This document shows positions 1 through 10,390 of a stretch of DNA of 64,000 nucleotides, piece after piece. The position numbers were made by a program, and so were the translations under genes. The notes beneath the pieces are model-generated. The model did no database searches. It was not told the DNA's origin and was given only the letters and a program-made list of their open reading frames with translations. Where the stretch lies: contig MNCI01003975.1 in NCBI GenBank assembly GCA_015680685.1, positions 2,101,371 to 2,165,370 of the forward strand, given 5' to 3'. This DNA is from Gnetum montanum (lineage: Eukaryota > Streptophyta > Gnetopsida > Gnetales > Gnetaceae). Numbering within the stretch: the first letter of the stretch is position 1; every line of letters begins with the position of its first letter.

Positions 1-154
1 TCATTCAAGAAACTTTGAGAGGAGGAACCCCTCTCAATACACGCCATTGCCCATGAAACCTTCACAATTATTTGACCAACTCTTGAAGGCCAGGCTAATG
101 AAACATAAACAATTGTCCCCTATGGTAATTCAAAGACATGATTGATTCTGTGAA

Positions 155-1210
155 TTGGTTGAGAACCCCAGCTTGGCAACACTAGACAAGCCCCCAGTTC
201 CAAGAGGCTTTAGACTAGACCGTTTTTGTGAGTACCACCAGCGTAATGGCCATGGCACCAACTATTGTTTCACCTTGAAGCAAGATATTCAACGAATGAT
301 TGATGGAGGTGAAATCACTTTTGATGAGGCCAATCTGGTCAAACCACAAAACCAGTCCATGGGCATATATAAAGATCCCCTAAACACTAAAGAAGCACCA
401 TACACAATTAACACCATTGACGTGGATAATAGCTATGAAACACCAAAGAGCCCCTTCGTAGTTCATATTCCCCCTAAGGCACTAACATCACTTCAACCTT
501 CATATCCCCCACACGATCCTCCTACCCAACAAACACCGTGGGCCATCCGAGTATCTCCCGCAGTGGCAACCACGTAGATTCCACCCCAAATCAAACCATT
601 GGTTGTTCGCATACCCCCTACTAATACAACCGCTAATGTGACGCCATCAAATTGGCCCACTCCCTTCATGGTCTGGGTGCCACCGACGGTTGTTACAACA
701 GAGGCACCGACTACAAGTCGCCCAACCCCGTTTGTAGTCAAGGTACCTATACAATCCAATACTCCTCAGACACAAGCCAATCCTGCCCCATTCATCATTC
801 AAGTCCCGAAACAACCCCATGCTCCGATCCCAAATGTTCCCACACAACCCACACGAGAACACTTGGTAGATAGGCTCACTAGGGAACGTTTGGAGAAAGA
901 ACATTCGGCGAAGGAACGTCAACACCTTGCACTGGGACCCCCAAAACCAACTCCGTTAAGCGCAATACCTATGGATCCATATAACAAGGAACCAAGCATG
1001 AGTTACAAAGAGGAAAAATCAAGAATGTAACACACATCAAACCCAACAGCCACGAAAAATAACACGAAAGTTACCCCACGTGAGATACAACTGTTAGGTC
1101 CAATGGATCAAATGGTCATGGACAAGATTACACCAAATGGTAAGGACCTAGCTAATGCTCTAACACAGGTTACACAAGCCCTTACACAAAAAGAATACAT
1201 CATTAAGCCT
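155..1210 (+). pseudogene. gag: Tat gag, C-terminal half (element 1)
   Basis: This is nucleocapsid-side Gag. Near residue 24 of the open stretch is CEYHQRNGHGTNYC, a C-x2-H-x4-H-x4-C zinc-binding motif typical of Tat Gag, followed by a conserved LKQDIQRMI helix. Downstream is a proline-rich tail with five spaced copies of a PF(V/M)(V/I)x(V/I)P motif between about 445 and 815, then a charged helix (REHLVDRLTRERLEKEHSAK) and the REIQLLGPMD segment that is also present in the other two Tat gag copies of this window. TAG at 575 and TAA at 1028 break the frame. The capsid part is upstream of the window. Confidence 0.8.
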
Positions 1211-1223
1211 GTACGACCTCATA

Positions 1224-2169
1224 TTGACCTCACTAGTTCATTGCGACGCTTTAGTACAAATGTTGACATCGATCCCAGTTAGTGAAAACCTACCCGCAAA
1301 CGAACCCTCTATACACTTGGTAATGTCTACACAACAGGGATCTGAAACTAAATCATTGGGATTTCATCCCGAAAACATTAAGATCGATGAGGAAACTGGA
1401 GGCGTCACCCACAAACCCATGTTTATAACCATACAAGTCAATCAGTTCCAAATACATCGAGTGCATGTAGATGACGAAGCTGCCACAAATGTGGTACCTT
1501 ATCCTGTCATTGAACAATTAGGACTTACAGAATTAATTAAATCAACGTCTATAACCTACCTGAAGTCATTTAATGGTTCACGAGTAGTGGTCAAAGGTAC
1601 ATTGACCCTGGATTTCATAGCAGGGGATCAGTTCCCCACATCTGCAGACTTCGTAGTTATTGATGAGATGCCTGGTTTTCACCTAATCCTGGGATGACCC
1701 TGGTTAGCCCAACTAAAAGCAATGTCTTCCCCCATTCATCAAGAGATTCACTTACCCTACGAGGGGGGTGAAATCATTATCCATGGGGATGCTACTACCT
1801 CCACCATCTCATCTCACACAGAGGCAAATCAAGGCTCTGAAGTTAAATTTGAGGGGCCTAAACAAGAGGACACGCCACCTGAGTATAATCCCAAGAGAAT
1901 TTCTGAAAAGCCCATACTGAAAGAAACAAATGAGACCCAACCCAAAGTGATGATCGACCCATAAAACATGACCCCTCAAAAACCAAGGAAGCACCACCTA
2001 ACCCAGAAACATCCGACGATACTAACTCAGAGCTTACTCCGCCAGACGTCTCCTGGTCAAAGCTACCATTCAACATAATTAGTGAAGGAGATCCCAAGTA
2101 TCAGATCATACCCATTAAACCCACTCCTAAGATAAAAATAAAAAAAGTCAAAAAGTTACTAAAGAATTA
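1224..2169 (+). pseudogene. pro: Tat retropepsin-type aspartic protease (element 1)
   Basis: The active-site region reads HRVHVDDEAATNVVPY, where plant gypsy proteases usually have V-x-V-D-x-G-(A/S)-x-x-N-(V/I); the catalytic Asp is kept but the following residues (DEA) are unusual. The flap-side LKSFNGS and the C-terminal GFHLILG-PWL motif follow, with a TGA at 1695 in the last. A charged tail runs to about 2169 and ends in a Lys-rich stretch (KIKIKKVKKLLKN). It is fused downstream of gag, as in Tat elements, and would free Gag and Pol from the polyprotein. RT does not follow directly. Confidence 0.75.
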
Positions 2170-2455
2170 ACAAACTACAAAAGTCCGCAATGATGTTAAA
2201 CTACGATCATCCGAAACGACGATAAACTACACAGGTCTAGAATGACATTAAACTATCACATGTCCACGATGACATAAAACTATCCAGGGTCAGAAATGGC
2301 CGGTTTACATCAAAACCCATGGTATCAATTGATATCCCTTCTATTTCTTGGTGGCCCGAAATGGCTTTAAACTAGAATGATCACGTTGCAATCCGTCATG
2401 ACTTTAAACTGACACGCACATACGTATGGCCTGAAACGGCATTAAACTAGAGCAA
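2170..2455. repeat. Degenerate TAAACTA repeat array, protease side
   Basis: At least seven loosely spaced units each end in a variant of (G/A)A(T/C)(G/A)(T/A)TAAACTA(C/G), roughly every 25-45 bp. The same word recurs at 7891-8035 and 11641-11925 in this element and, as TAAAACTAG, at 22975-23185 in Tat element 2. It lies just past the 3' end of the antisense gene. Confidence 0.7.
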
Positions 2456-2866
2456 TTTTACTTTCATTGACCTCAAAAGTTTAAATTCCTAGTTTACATT
2501 CTATGATTATATCTTTGCAGTACAAGTTACACTTTTCTTTAATGTCTTCCTTTGGCACAGTTATCATTTGGGTTACATTTGCACTTTATTTCAGGTTTAC
2601 ACTTAAACAACAAAACAAGTAAAAATACTTTTACTCCATGTCCCAGCGTTATTTCTTCTCAACATTCAGACAAAACAAAACAACAACAACAAAAAAAACT
2701 GGAATCTGAGGACAAAAAATATATATAAATATTTAAATGGAAGATTACAAAAGTTAGCCAAGTTTATGCATCTGATCATATAGGACTCAACTCAAAACAA
2801 CAAAAACAATTTTTGTTTACAACCCGCAGAAACATAACTAATAACAAACACGCCAGATTTAAGAAA
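2456..2866. other. AT-rich spacer, 3' side of antisense gene
   Basis: There is no coding signal. On the - strand this would be the 3' untranslated region of the antisense gene that stops at 2867. A-rich runs (for example near 2685-2700 and 2715-2740) are present, but I cannot assign a polyadenylation site. Confidence 0.4.
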
Positions 2867-5800
2867 CTAAACATCAGAATCAGGAGGGGCTTTCTCCCCA
2901 AGCTCTCCTGCATCATGTGTTTCCTCTCCATTGGGGCCACCTTCCTACCACTGTCATCACCAGGATTCTGTAAAAGGAAAAAAAAATAATTAACTAATAG
3001 ATCAAAAAGGAAGACAACATTTCCTAGAAAAAAAACAAATAAAAGTTACAAGTTCAAACTTACTGAAGAGGATCCCCTTAGACCGAACTCTAGCCGACGA
3101 AGGATTTCTTCTTCAAGGACACTTGCCTAGTCGGTTCCATCTAGGCCTAGATCAATGTTGGCTAATGCCTTCCCTTTGTCCATAGCAGACCAAGTAGGAC
3201 ATTTAAGAGGGAACTTGTCTACAGAAACCTCCCCAGAAGCTGTGGTGATTACTCGCTTGGGAGATTCCATCTCTACCATAGTGTGCCTAGCAAAGGCATC
3301 AAACGAAGACCGTAGGCCTAAACCTTCTACAAACGTTTCCAGTTGACGCTTTTCTATAGATATCTCCTTCAATGATTTTTTATAATGGTATTTATGATTC
3401 TTCTCATCTTGACCCCATTTTCATACCTTAGAAGCAAAAGCTTTCCAATCCTGGCACTTGAGATTCAGCAAATCAATTTGTGCCTTCTGCTTTGCTAGCT
3501 CCCGAATCATGGTTACTTGGCAGTTCAATAGATTCCAATATCTAGTATAAGCAACCTCGGAGGTTAACCAAGAATGATCACCTATCAACCTAGCAGAGGC
3601 AAACTCATAGCGTGACTTAAAGTCATCTCGTTCTGCTGATAGTTTGGCGACCTCTTTCCCCCCTGCCTGAATTCGCAACCATAGCTTTTCGATAGAACGC
3701 CTACAGGTCCAAAGCGACTTGGCATTTTGCACAACACATTCTGCCACATTGTCATAGATCTGTCTTGGCACTTGCTCAATTTCTGATGGTAGTTCAAGTA
3801 GACTGTCAATACAAGTAGCCTTAGATGGATCCCACTTTAGTCCAGCACCTGTCAATACAAGAAACATATACATTAAACATCAAACAGTAGAACAGATGCA
3901 AAAAAAAAGACTCAAAACGTTTAAAACGTATGTACATATTTTAGGATAAGCTTGTTGGATGCGATCAACTACCTCACTGACAATACCATGGATGAAATCC
4001 ATTTTACCTGGCATTTCGGTCCAAGTAAATGGTTCATGTATGGTAGACAAACCAACTTTGGTGGTCATTTCCATTGGAATCTTCATTGCAGGTATGTGTA
4101 AGCGAATGTTAGGAGTTGTCCTAGTTTCAACATCTACGTGTTGTAGTGACAAAAATACAAAGTCAAAACTCTAAATAACAAAAATGAAACAATTCAAAAC
4201 CCAAGTAAACATAATGATGAAAACATACCGAAACCCCTCTCTTCTCCCATATTTGGAGGAGTGCCAAGGTTTAACCTCCCTGTGAAGAAATCATCAAACA
4301 TCTCGTCAGCTTCAACCGTTTCACCAACGTGATCTTTTTCTGTGGTGACTTCTGCTCCTTCTTTAGTTTCTTCCCTCAGGGGGACGGGAGTTTCTATCTC
4401 GTCATTACCCGCCTCTTCCTCCTCATCTTGGCTGATTCGGGCCTCTTCCTCCTCCATGATCGGTGTTAACTCTCTCTTCTTACTTCAGGAGTTGGCTCTG
4501 ATGACATTCGTGAGTTCGACATTAGTTTTGCATAAATGATAAAATAAAAATGGAATAAAATAAAAATAAAAATAATAATGATAATGGATAAATGAATAAA
4601 TCAAGCTTACTTACCCCGTGCAAGTATTTTAAACCATATGCGTTTCACCTTTGGTTCATCTACAGCTGGAGCAACCTCTCTAGAGTGCTTAGATCTTTGA
4701 ACTCTAGATTTTGCCTTCCCGATTGTCTCTTTGATCACTCGATCGGCTCTCCTAGTGGTATAAGGCACACCATCTGGCTTTGGCCCTACGTTGTCACGCG
4801 TGTGAATTGAATGACCAGCGAATCCCCCTGTTGTAATAGAGACCGATTCGTCAATTCCTTCAGGGGCATATTGAGATTTGGTCACCTCAAACAAATGGCA
4901 AATCCACGGGCAAGATATTTGGCCACGATCCCTTAACACATACTCGTTGCCCACGCGAACTACTAGAAATTCAGCTAGTCAGCGCAGGTAACCGGCAAAG
5001 AATGCAAAGGTAAAATGGGACTGTGCCTCAACGTTTGAACGCAATCTCACTATCTCCCCGCGGAAACCCGAAAGTAAAAACTGAGCCCAATTATAATGCA
5101 CCCCAGTCTCCAGAATCGTACACATGATACGCACAGATTCTACCCCAAAAGTGTTCACTTGGGACAGGGATTTAGAAAACACTCATGCTCTGAATAATGG
5201 ATACAGCTCATTTACTTCAGTTACTTTTGATTTTTCCTACATAGGGAAACCCTTAGCACCTTTGGGTATACCTAGCCAATCCTCCATCTCATGAACCACA
5301 TGGGCCTCTTTTTGTGCTCTATCCAAATTCACTCCAGCCCCATCCGCCGGCACGCTAAAGAGGTCTGAAAAGAACTCTGCCGACAGATGGAAAGCTACTC
5401 TAATTCCCTTGACATGAGTGCTATAGTAAGTAACAGCCTCATTGAATGAATCAACAATCGTAATCATCTTGGTCACGGAGACATTAGGGCTTAAAGCAGT
5501 GAACAGCTCCATGAGGCCAGCATCGCTCAAGCAACCGATAACGTGCGGTGATGCCTCATCATGCAACCACCGTTGTGCATTGTCGATATCTCTGAACTTC
5601 ATGGACAAAGTGCCCTCAATCTGCCCAGTCTCTATGGTAACATCCACTGCATGCACAGGATAAAACCATGGAATCAACACAACCAATGTGGTAGCAAAAA
5701 AACAACAAACGCAAAGAGTCAAAAAACTATTACTCACCGTTAGACAATAGATTAGGACTATTAGTAGTCAAATCAGCATTGCATGGGAAAACTGGCCCAT

Positions 5801-6950
5801 TGTAGGACCAATCCCCATGTAACCAACCCTGAGCCTCACATTGTGCAAAAGCCTTAGAGGATCGTTTGTGAAAATGGACAATTTCGCATGTGGTTTGTGC
5901 TAAAATGGCACCACGGAGAGTGAGACCTGCCATGAAAGCCTCTAAGGCAATATGAGCCAATGCAAGTCCATCATCACCTATGCATACTCCTTCTTTATCA
6001 AATTGAGGCCTGAAAAGGAACGATGGTCAAAACATGAACAACCACTAGGCATTAAAGTAGAAATGATAAATTAAATAATCTTACCTTTCTACTCTGTACA
6101 CTGTTCCAGGAGGATTCTGGAACAAGGTATGTGCACAAGATGCTAAGAATAAGATGCTATTGATGTTGTGAGGACTACACGATAATAAGTCCCATACACA
6201 CGTCAATGGGCGGGTGGATCTATGCCCTCCAGAGGGACCATCCCTAGCCATGGATAATCCCTCATCGATATCAACCATGAAAGCCACTATACCATTTGAA
6301 GATGCCAGTAACATGGTCTCAAGGACGCTCCATGCTAATTGTTCACTTAGGTTAGACCATATCACCACACTGAATCTTTCTAAGATGAAGGCAAGGAATT
6401 CGCTGACACCCGTTCTAAACCATACCCCATTTCGATCAATAGTCATATCAAGTATCGGTTCATCACAATCAATAGGCCCGAACCATGCCAAAACTCTAAC
6501 AAGTTCCACCACAAGAAGGAAAGGTTTATAACATCTGCACATGTTCAAGAACTAGAATTGGTAAGCCATGAAAAATAGTATAGGTTTTACACTGGGGCCA
6601 GCACTTGAAAATTTTTTTTTTCAGGGTTCGCACGCAACATGCAGACCTTGCACGCTCGACGTGCAGACCCTTCACCCTGCATGCTTGGCATGCAGACCCT
6701 TCATGCTGAGCATGCTCGACGTGCAGACCCTGCACATCGGGCATTCTACCTCCTCTTGCACACCAACATCTAAAACAAAAAGCCCGATCTCGCACAAATT
6801 CTACGTGCCGAAAATGAAAAGGGACGAAACTAAACGCAAATAGACGAAAATAGTAAACAAAAAATACAAATTTTGACAGGGAACCAGGCCCTACCGGCAT
6901 ACTGATCCAGACCATGATGCCATCATAGGCTTGGGCAGGCATCGGAGCAT
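2867..6950 (-). pseudogene. Spliced antisense gene of Tat element, copy 1
   Basis: A multi-exon gene lies opposite to the retrotransposon. Predicted exons on the - strand: 6950-6895 (weakest), 6534-6085 (450 nt), 6009-5738, 5646-4615 (1032 nt), 4497-4229, 4133-3936, 3848-3064 and 2967-2867. Introns start GTAGGG, GTAAGA, GTGAGT, GTAAGT, GTATGT, GTACAT and GTAAGT and end in AG. Phases are 2,2,1,1,1,1,0, matching copy 2. The splice at 5647-5737 removes an in-frame TAA and restores frame. Protein, in order: a KPFLLVVELVRVL strand and a WFRTGVSEFLAFILERF segment, reminiscent of FCP1/HAD phosphatases; a middle region with KGIRVAFHLSAEFFSDLF-SVPADG, recalling plant mobile-domain/transposon proteins; an acidic linker; and a long helical, coiled-coil-like tail. 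Stops (TAG at 5237, TGA near 4979, TAG near 3421) and frameshifts in exons 5 and 8 make it a pseudogene. Function unknown. Confidence 0.75.
6535..6894 (-). repeat. First intron of antisense gene with GC-rich palindromes
   Basis: This predicted intron holds a cluster at about 6640-6740 of short inverted words such as TGCACGCTCGACGTGCA and CTGCATGCTTGGCATGCAG, separated by a repeated AGACCC-type spacer. The element's own LTR has the related palindrome TGCACGCCCAGCGTGCA. The 3' splice site is GTGCAG ending at 6535. Confidence 0.6.
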
Positions 6951-7028
6951 TGCCTCACTCTCCTCAGCGAAGGTCAAGTCTGGCTCTTTCCTCCCCGAGT
7001 CCTGCACTTACTTCCCCTTGCCCATGCC

Positions 7029-7204
7029 TTCACGCTGGGGTTTGGAGAGGTTCACGCTAGGGTTTGGAAAGGTTCATGTTGGGGTTTGGAGAGGTTCACG
7101 CTGGGATTTGGAAAGGTTCATGCTGGGGTTTGGAGAGGTTCACGCTGGGGTTTGGAAAGGTTCACGCTGGGGTTTGGAGAGGTTCATGTTGGGGTTTGCA
7201 AGAG
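7029..7204. repeat. 22-bp minisatellite, 8 units
   Basis: Eight units of exactly 22 bp begin at 7029, 7051, 7073, 7095, 7117, 7139, 7161 and 7183, each starting TTCA(C/T)G and ending with GGTTTGGA(G/A)AGG. Because 22 is not a multiple of 3, all + frames stay open through it, which explains overlapping spurious ORFs. It sits just upstream of the antisense gene start. Confidence 0.9.
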
Positions 7205-7393
7205 GTTTACGTTGTGGCATGTAGATTCTTCATGCTCGAGTTTCCACCCCCTACACGCTGAGGGTTTCTCCAGAGCATAGATTCACGCTGAACTCTTTCA
7301 CCCGAATCGTTGCGCTTCGATCAATGCTACCCTTGCTGCCTCCATTCACACCATATCTACACCTTCCTCTGCCCGTTTTACCTAATCTCCATT

Positions 7394-7563
7394 CTCTGGT
7401 TCATGCTTTGGTTCACGCTCTGGCTCACGCTCTGGTTCACGCTCTGGCTCATGCTTTGGTTCACACTCTAGTTCATGCTCTAGCTCATGCTCTAGCTCAT
7501 GCTCTGGCTCACGCTCTGGTTCACGCTCTGGCTCACACTCTAGCTCATGCTCTGGTTCACGCT
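7394..7563. repeat. 12-bp minisatellite, about 14 units
   Basis: Tandem units of the form GCTCTGGTTCAC / GCTCTGGCTCAC with T/C exchange run for about 170 bp. Translation gives an Ala-Leu-(Val/Ala)-His repeat that I take as meaningless. It shares the TTCACGCT word with the 22-bp repeat next to it, so the two may have a common origin. Confidence 0.9.
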
Positions 7564-7890
7564 AAAAGGTTCATGCTAAGAAGTTAACGCTGTCCCTGGC
7601 TCAAACTTGATGTTTATGCCTGCTGACATTTGTTTCAAGTTAAATACATCCCCACGTTGTTCATGCCACCCCACCCTCTAGGAAATCGGCATTTTAAGCA
7701 TTTTACTCCAAATAAAAATGATTAATTAAACATAAACAAACTTAGAGTAGATAGAGGGATATGTAAACATACACTAGGCTAAATATCGCCCATGTAAGAC
7801 CTCGCCTAAATTAAACACCTTGATACATACTGTTCGTCTCGTAGTTCCACACTTAACAAGCATTACGAATTGTATAATCAACTAAAAATC
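7564..7890. other. Spacer without recognised features
   Basis: AT-rich sequence between two repeat arrays. I see no ORF, promoter or RNA gene that I could defend. Confidence 0.4.
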
Positions 7891-8035
7891 ATAAACTACC
7901 GCGAATGGCCCAGTAAGGCCTTAAACTACTGCGAATGGCTCGGTAAGGCCTTAAACTACCATGAATGGCCTGGTAAGGCCTTAAACTACCACGGTTGGCC
8001 AAGTACGGCCTTAAATCGCCATGCGGCCAAGTGAG
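7891..8035. repeat. 30-bp tandem TAAACTAC repeat, RT side
   Basis: Units of exactly 30 bp start at 7891, 7921, 7951 and 7981, with a shortened fifth at 8011. Each is (A/T)TAAACTAC followed by a variable core and two GGCC words. With the array at 2170-2455 it brackets the antisense gene. There are no unique spacers, so it is not a CRISPR array. Confidence 0.85.
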
Positions 8036-8109
8036 ACAATGAACCAACTTTAGCATACTTCAACCACATTTAAGTATTTGAATTAGCATCATAAAAAAAC
8101 TAGCAAACC

Positions 8110-8144
8110 CCCTTTTGTTAACGTTGCTTCCTGTGACTTGGCAG
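8110..8144 (+). promoter_or_regulatory. Candidate sense-strand 3' splice site before RT
   Basis: A pyrimidine-rich stretch with a branch-point-like GTTAAC (8118-8123) precedes TGACTTGGCAG ending at 8144, directly before the RT reading frame. Ogre-type relatives are known to splice out an intron between protease and RT. If used here, the whole antisense gene would sit inside a sense-strand intron. No convincing 5' splice site was found after protease; AAGTATCAG near 2096 is one possibility. Confidence 0.35.
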
Positions 8145-9300
8145 GGGCAAGCATGGATAGTAAGCAACTGTTCGCACCATTCTTCATCGATGGACCATAC
8201 GGACCCATCCAACAGGAGATGAACAGCAGGTCCATTGATTTAGACACATCGACTTATGAAAACTCCATGGCATTAACAGAGGAAACCATAGAACACTTTC
8301 AAAATATGACGAAATCGTTGGATATTAAAGCCGATAACATCACTAAAGATCCATTAATCAAAACCCCCATCACTATGCCGAGTGGCAAAGTTAAGGTACT
8401 GAAATTAAGTACTTTACTAGACCCACAACTTGCCAATGACATAGTGAAAGTGTTAAAAAGCAACATCAAAGCATTCTCTTGGTCTTACACTGACATGCCT
8501 GGGTTGGACCCTCGAATAGTCCAGCATAACATCATACTCGACCTGAAACTAAGACCGCTGAAACAAAAAGCACGTAAGGTTAAGCCTGAAGTAGCGTTGG
8601 CAATTTGCAATGAGATCACCAAACTTTACTAGGCTGGTTTCATTCGGGCCATTGACTACGCTGATTGGGTATCCAACATGGTCATTGTCCCGAAGAAAAA
8701 TAGGAGCATTTGCCTATGCAACATATTCCCCATGGCATCATGAAGGTTGTCCTGAGTTGATGTTCAGGGTTAATCCAGATCTGATTATATCCAGAGAAGC
8801 CATCCATAAAAGATAGCAATGCATGCCTAGCAGTTGAGTCAACCAGTTGATCAATACTAGGGAGTAGAAGGTCGTCTTTTATGGTCACTAAGTTGAGGTC
8901 CTCGAAGTCGTTGTTACACGATGATGCCCTTCAGCTTAAAGAATGCTAGTGCTACGTATCAAAGAGCAATGACCTTCATCTTTAGTGATTACCTCCTTCA
9001 TTCACTCAATGATTACATAGATGATATAGTGGTTAAATCAAAGACACAAGAGCAGCACATACAAGACCTAGAATTGGTACTTAAGCATTGTTTAAAATAT
9101 GAGCTTAGACTGAACCCAAAAAAATGTGTCTTTGGGGTCAAATTAGGCAAAATGCTTGGATTCATAGTTTTAGAAACAGGAATTTGAGTAGACCCTAATA
9201 AGGTGAAGGCAATCACAAACTTGCAACCACCAAGCAACCTTACCAAACTTTGAGGCCTACAAGGTAGACTACAATTCATTAGGCGCTTTATCAAAAAATT
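8145..9300 (+). pseudogene. RT: Tat reverse transcriptase (element 1), internally inverted
   Basis: The N-terminal part has the gypsy features FSWSYTDMPGLDP and a proline/lysine linker, then ADWVSNMVIVPKKNRSICLC. Motifs normally next (DFEDLNLVTIKDD, LLSFMDGFSGYNQIWI, TTFMMPWG) lie on the opposite strand at about 8719-8916. The + frame resumes at MPFSLKNASATYQRAM and continues through the YIDD catalytic box near 9017 and the LNPKKCVFGV thumb region. Stops at 8630 and 9187 add to the damage. The inverted piece splits the catalytic domain, so it cannot be active. Confidence 0.85.
8719..8916 (-). other. ~200 bp inversion inside the RT domain
   Basis: On the - strand this block encodes the RT fingers/palm motifs that are missing from the + frame, including the palm aspartate in SFMDGFSGYNQ. 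On the left the + frame breaks after ICLC; on the right it resumes at MPFSLKN. Breakpoints are placed to within a few bases from where the protein similarity switches strand. Confidence 0.8.
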
Positions 9301-9775
9301 GACTGATAAATTGAAACCCATGAATCATTTGCTACGCAAGAGTGTACACTTTCAATGGACCCCACAATGCCAGGAAGCTTTTGAAAATATCAAAATGGCA
9401 CTGACCCAATTACCGATAGTTTATCCACCTCAGAGCAATAAACCGTTCTACATCTACCTTGCCACAATGAATTCATCAATCACGTCTATGCTTTGCCAGA
9501 AACTAGATGATGGGACCGAGGTTCCTGTTTACTATTTGAGCCATGCATTAGTAGCCCATGAACAGCGTTACAATGATGTGGAAAGATCATGCCTTGCCCT
9601 TATCTTTTCTTTAAAGAAGTGGCAACATTACCTCTTTCGAAAGCAAGTCAACATAATCTGTAAGGACAACGTGCTCAGAGCTATCACAAATAACGTGTAC
9701 GAATCGAGCAAGATAGCTCAATGGAAGGCAATGATCGCTGAGTTTGACCTGCATTATATAGCCTAATCATCCATC
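9299..9775 (+). pseudogene. RH: Tat gypsy-type RNase H (element 1)
   Basis: Features are FQWTPQCQEAFENIKMAL, then KPFYIYLATMNSSITSML where active gypsy RNase H has a (L/V)-D-A-S start; the catalytic Asp position reads Ala-Thr, so the first acidic residue is absent. EVPVYYLSHAL and ERSCLALIFSLKKWQHYL follow. In Tat elements this domain is often degenerate because a second RNase H follows, which fits here. Confidence 0.75.
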
Positions 9776-9799
9776 AAAGGTCAAGCTATAGTCAATCAG

Positions 9800-10390
9800 A
9801 TGACCGCATCACCAACACAAGATCAAGCAACAATTAATCTAGAATTCCCAAACGAGAACGTAAGCACAATTGACATTGTGCCCGATGACTATGATGTGAT
9901 ATTAAACTTTGGAGCATCCACCTCCCGAGGTGGAAGTGCTGCTACCGTTATCACATATCCCTCCGGGGAAATCCAACCCTTCGCTTACCGATTTAACTTT
10001 CCCTATACCAATAACACGACAGAGTATGAAGGTCTCCTTAGAGGCCTTATGGCAGCACAAGCCGTGAACATCACACACCTCGTAGTTAGAGGTGGCTCGC
10101 AGTTAATCATAAACCAAGTCAAAGATGTTTACGCATGCAAAGCGTCCCATATACAACCCTACTGTGACTTGACGAAACACTTGCTGAAGCAGTTTGTAAA
10201 TATAGAACTACAACATGTGCCTAGAAATGATAATACTATCGCAGACGCATTAGCCACTTTAGCTCTAAATATCTCACCAGACATGTTTCATGCATTGCCT
10301 AATTCCATCATGAGCTGCAACAAGCCCATAACTGACACTCCTGATGAACTTCCCATAGCATTTGTTAGCATGACACACACTGTAGAGTGG
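9800..10390 (+). pseudogene. aRH: Second (archaeal/plant-type) RNase H of Tat element
   Basis: This domain resembles the extra RNase H of the Tat lineage: LNFGASTSRGGSAA, NNTTEYEGLLRGLMAA, LVVRGGSQLIINQV, a HVPRNDNTIADALATLA end. The Glu of TEYEG and the Asp of IADALA are present. The usual Asp in the first strand (F-D-G) is missing as if one codon were lost (NFGAS), and the Asp of the G-D-S motif is Gly (GGS). RNase activity is therefore unlikely in this copy. Its presence is the main reason for assigning the Tat lineage. Confidence 0.8.

Noticed and set aside
599-925. Open frames antisense to Tat gag
   Set aside because: Shadow frames of a Pro/Thr-rich coding region; not conserved in Tat 2.
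7064-7587. Several overlapping open frames with Gly/Phe and Ala-Leu-His repeats
   Set aside because: They are translations of the 22-bp and 12-bp minisatellites; all frames are open because the units lack stops.
7891-8035. Direct 30-bp repeats that could suggest a CRISPR array
   Set aside because: Units are contiguous with no unique spacers, and the setting is a plant retrotransposon.
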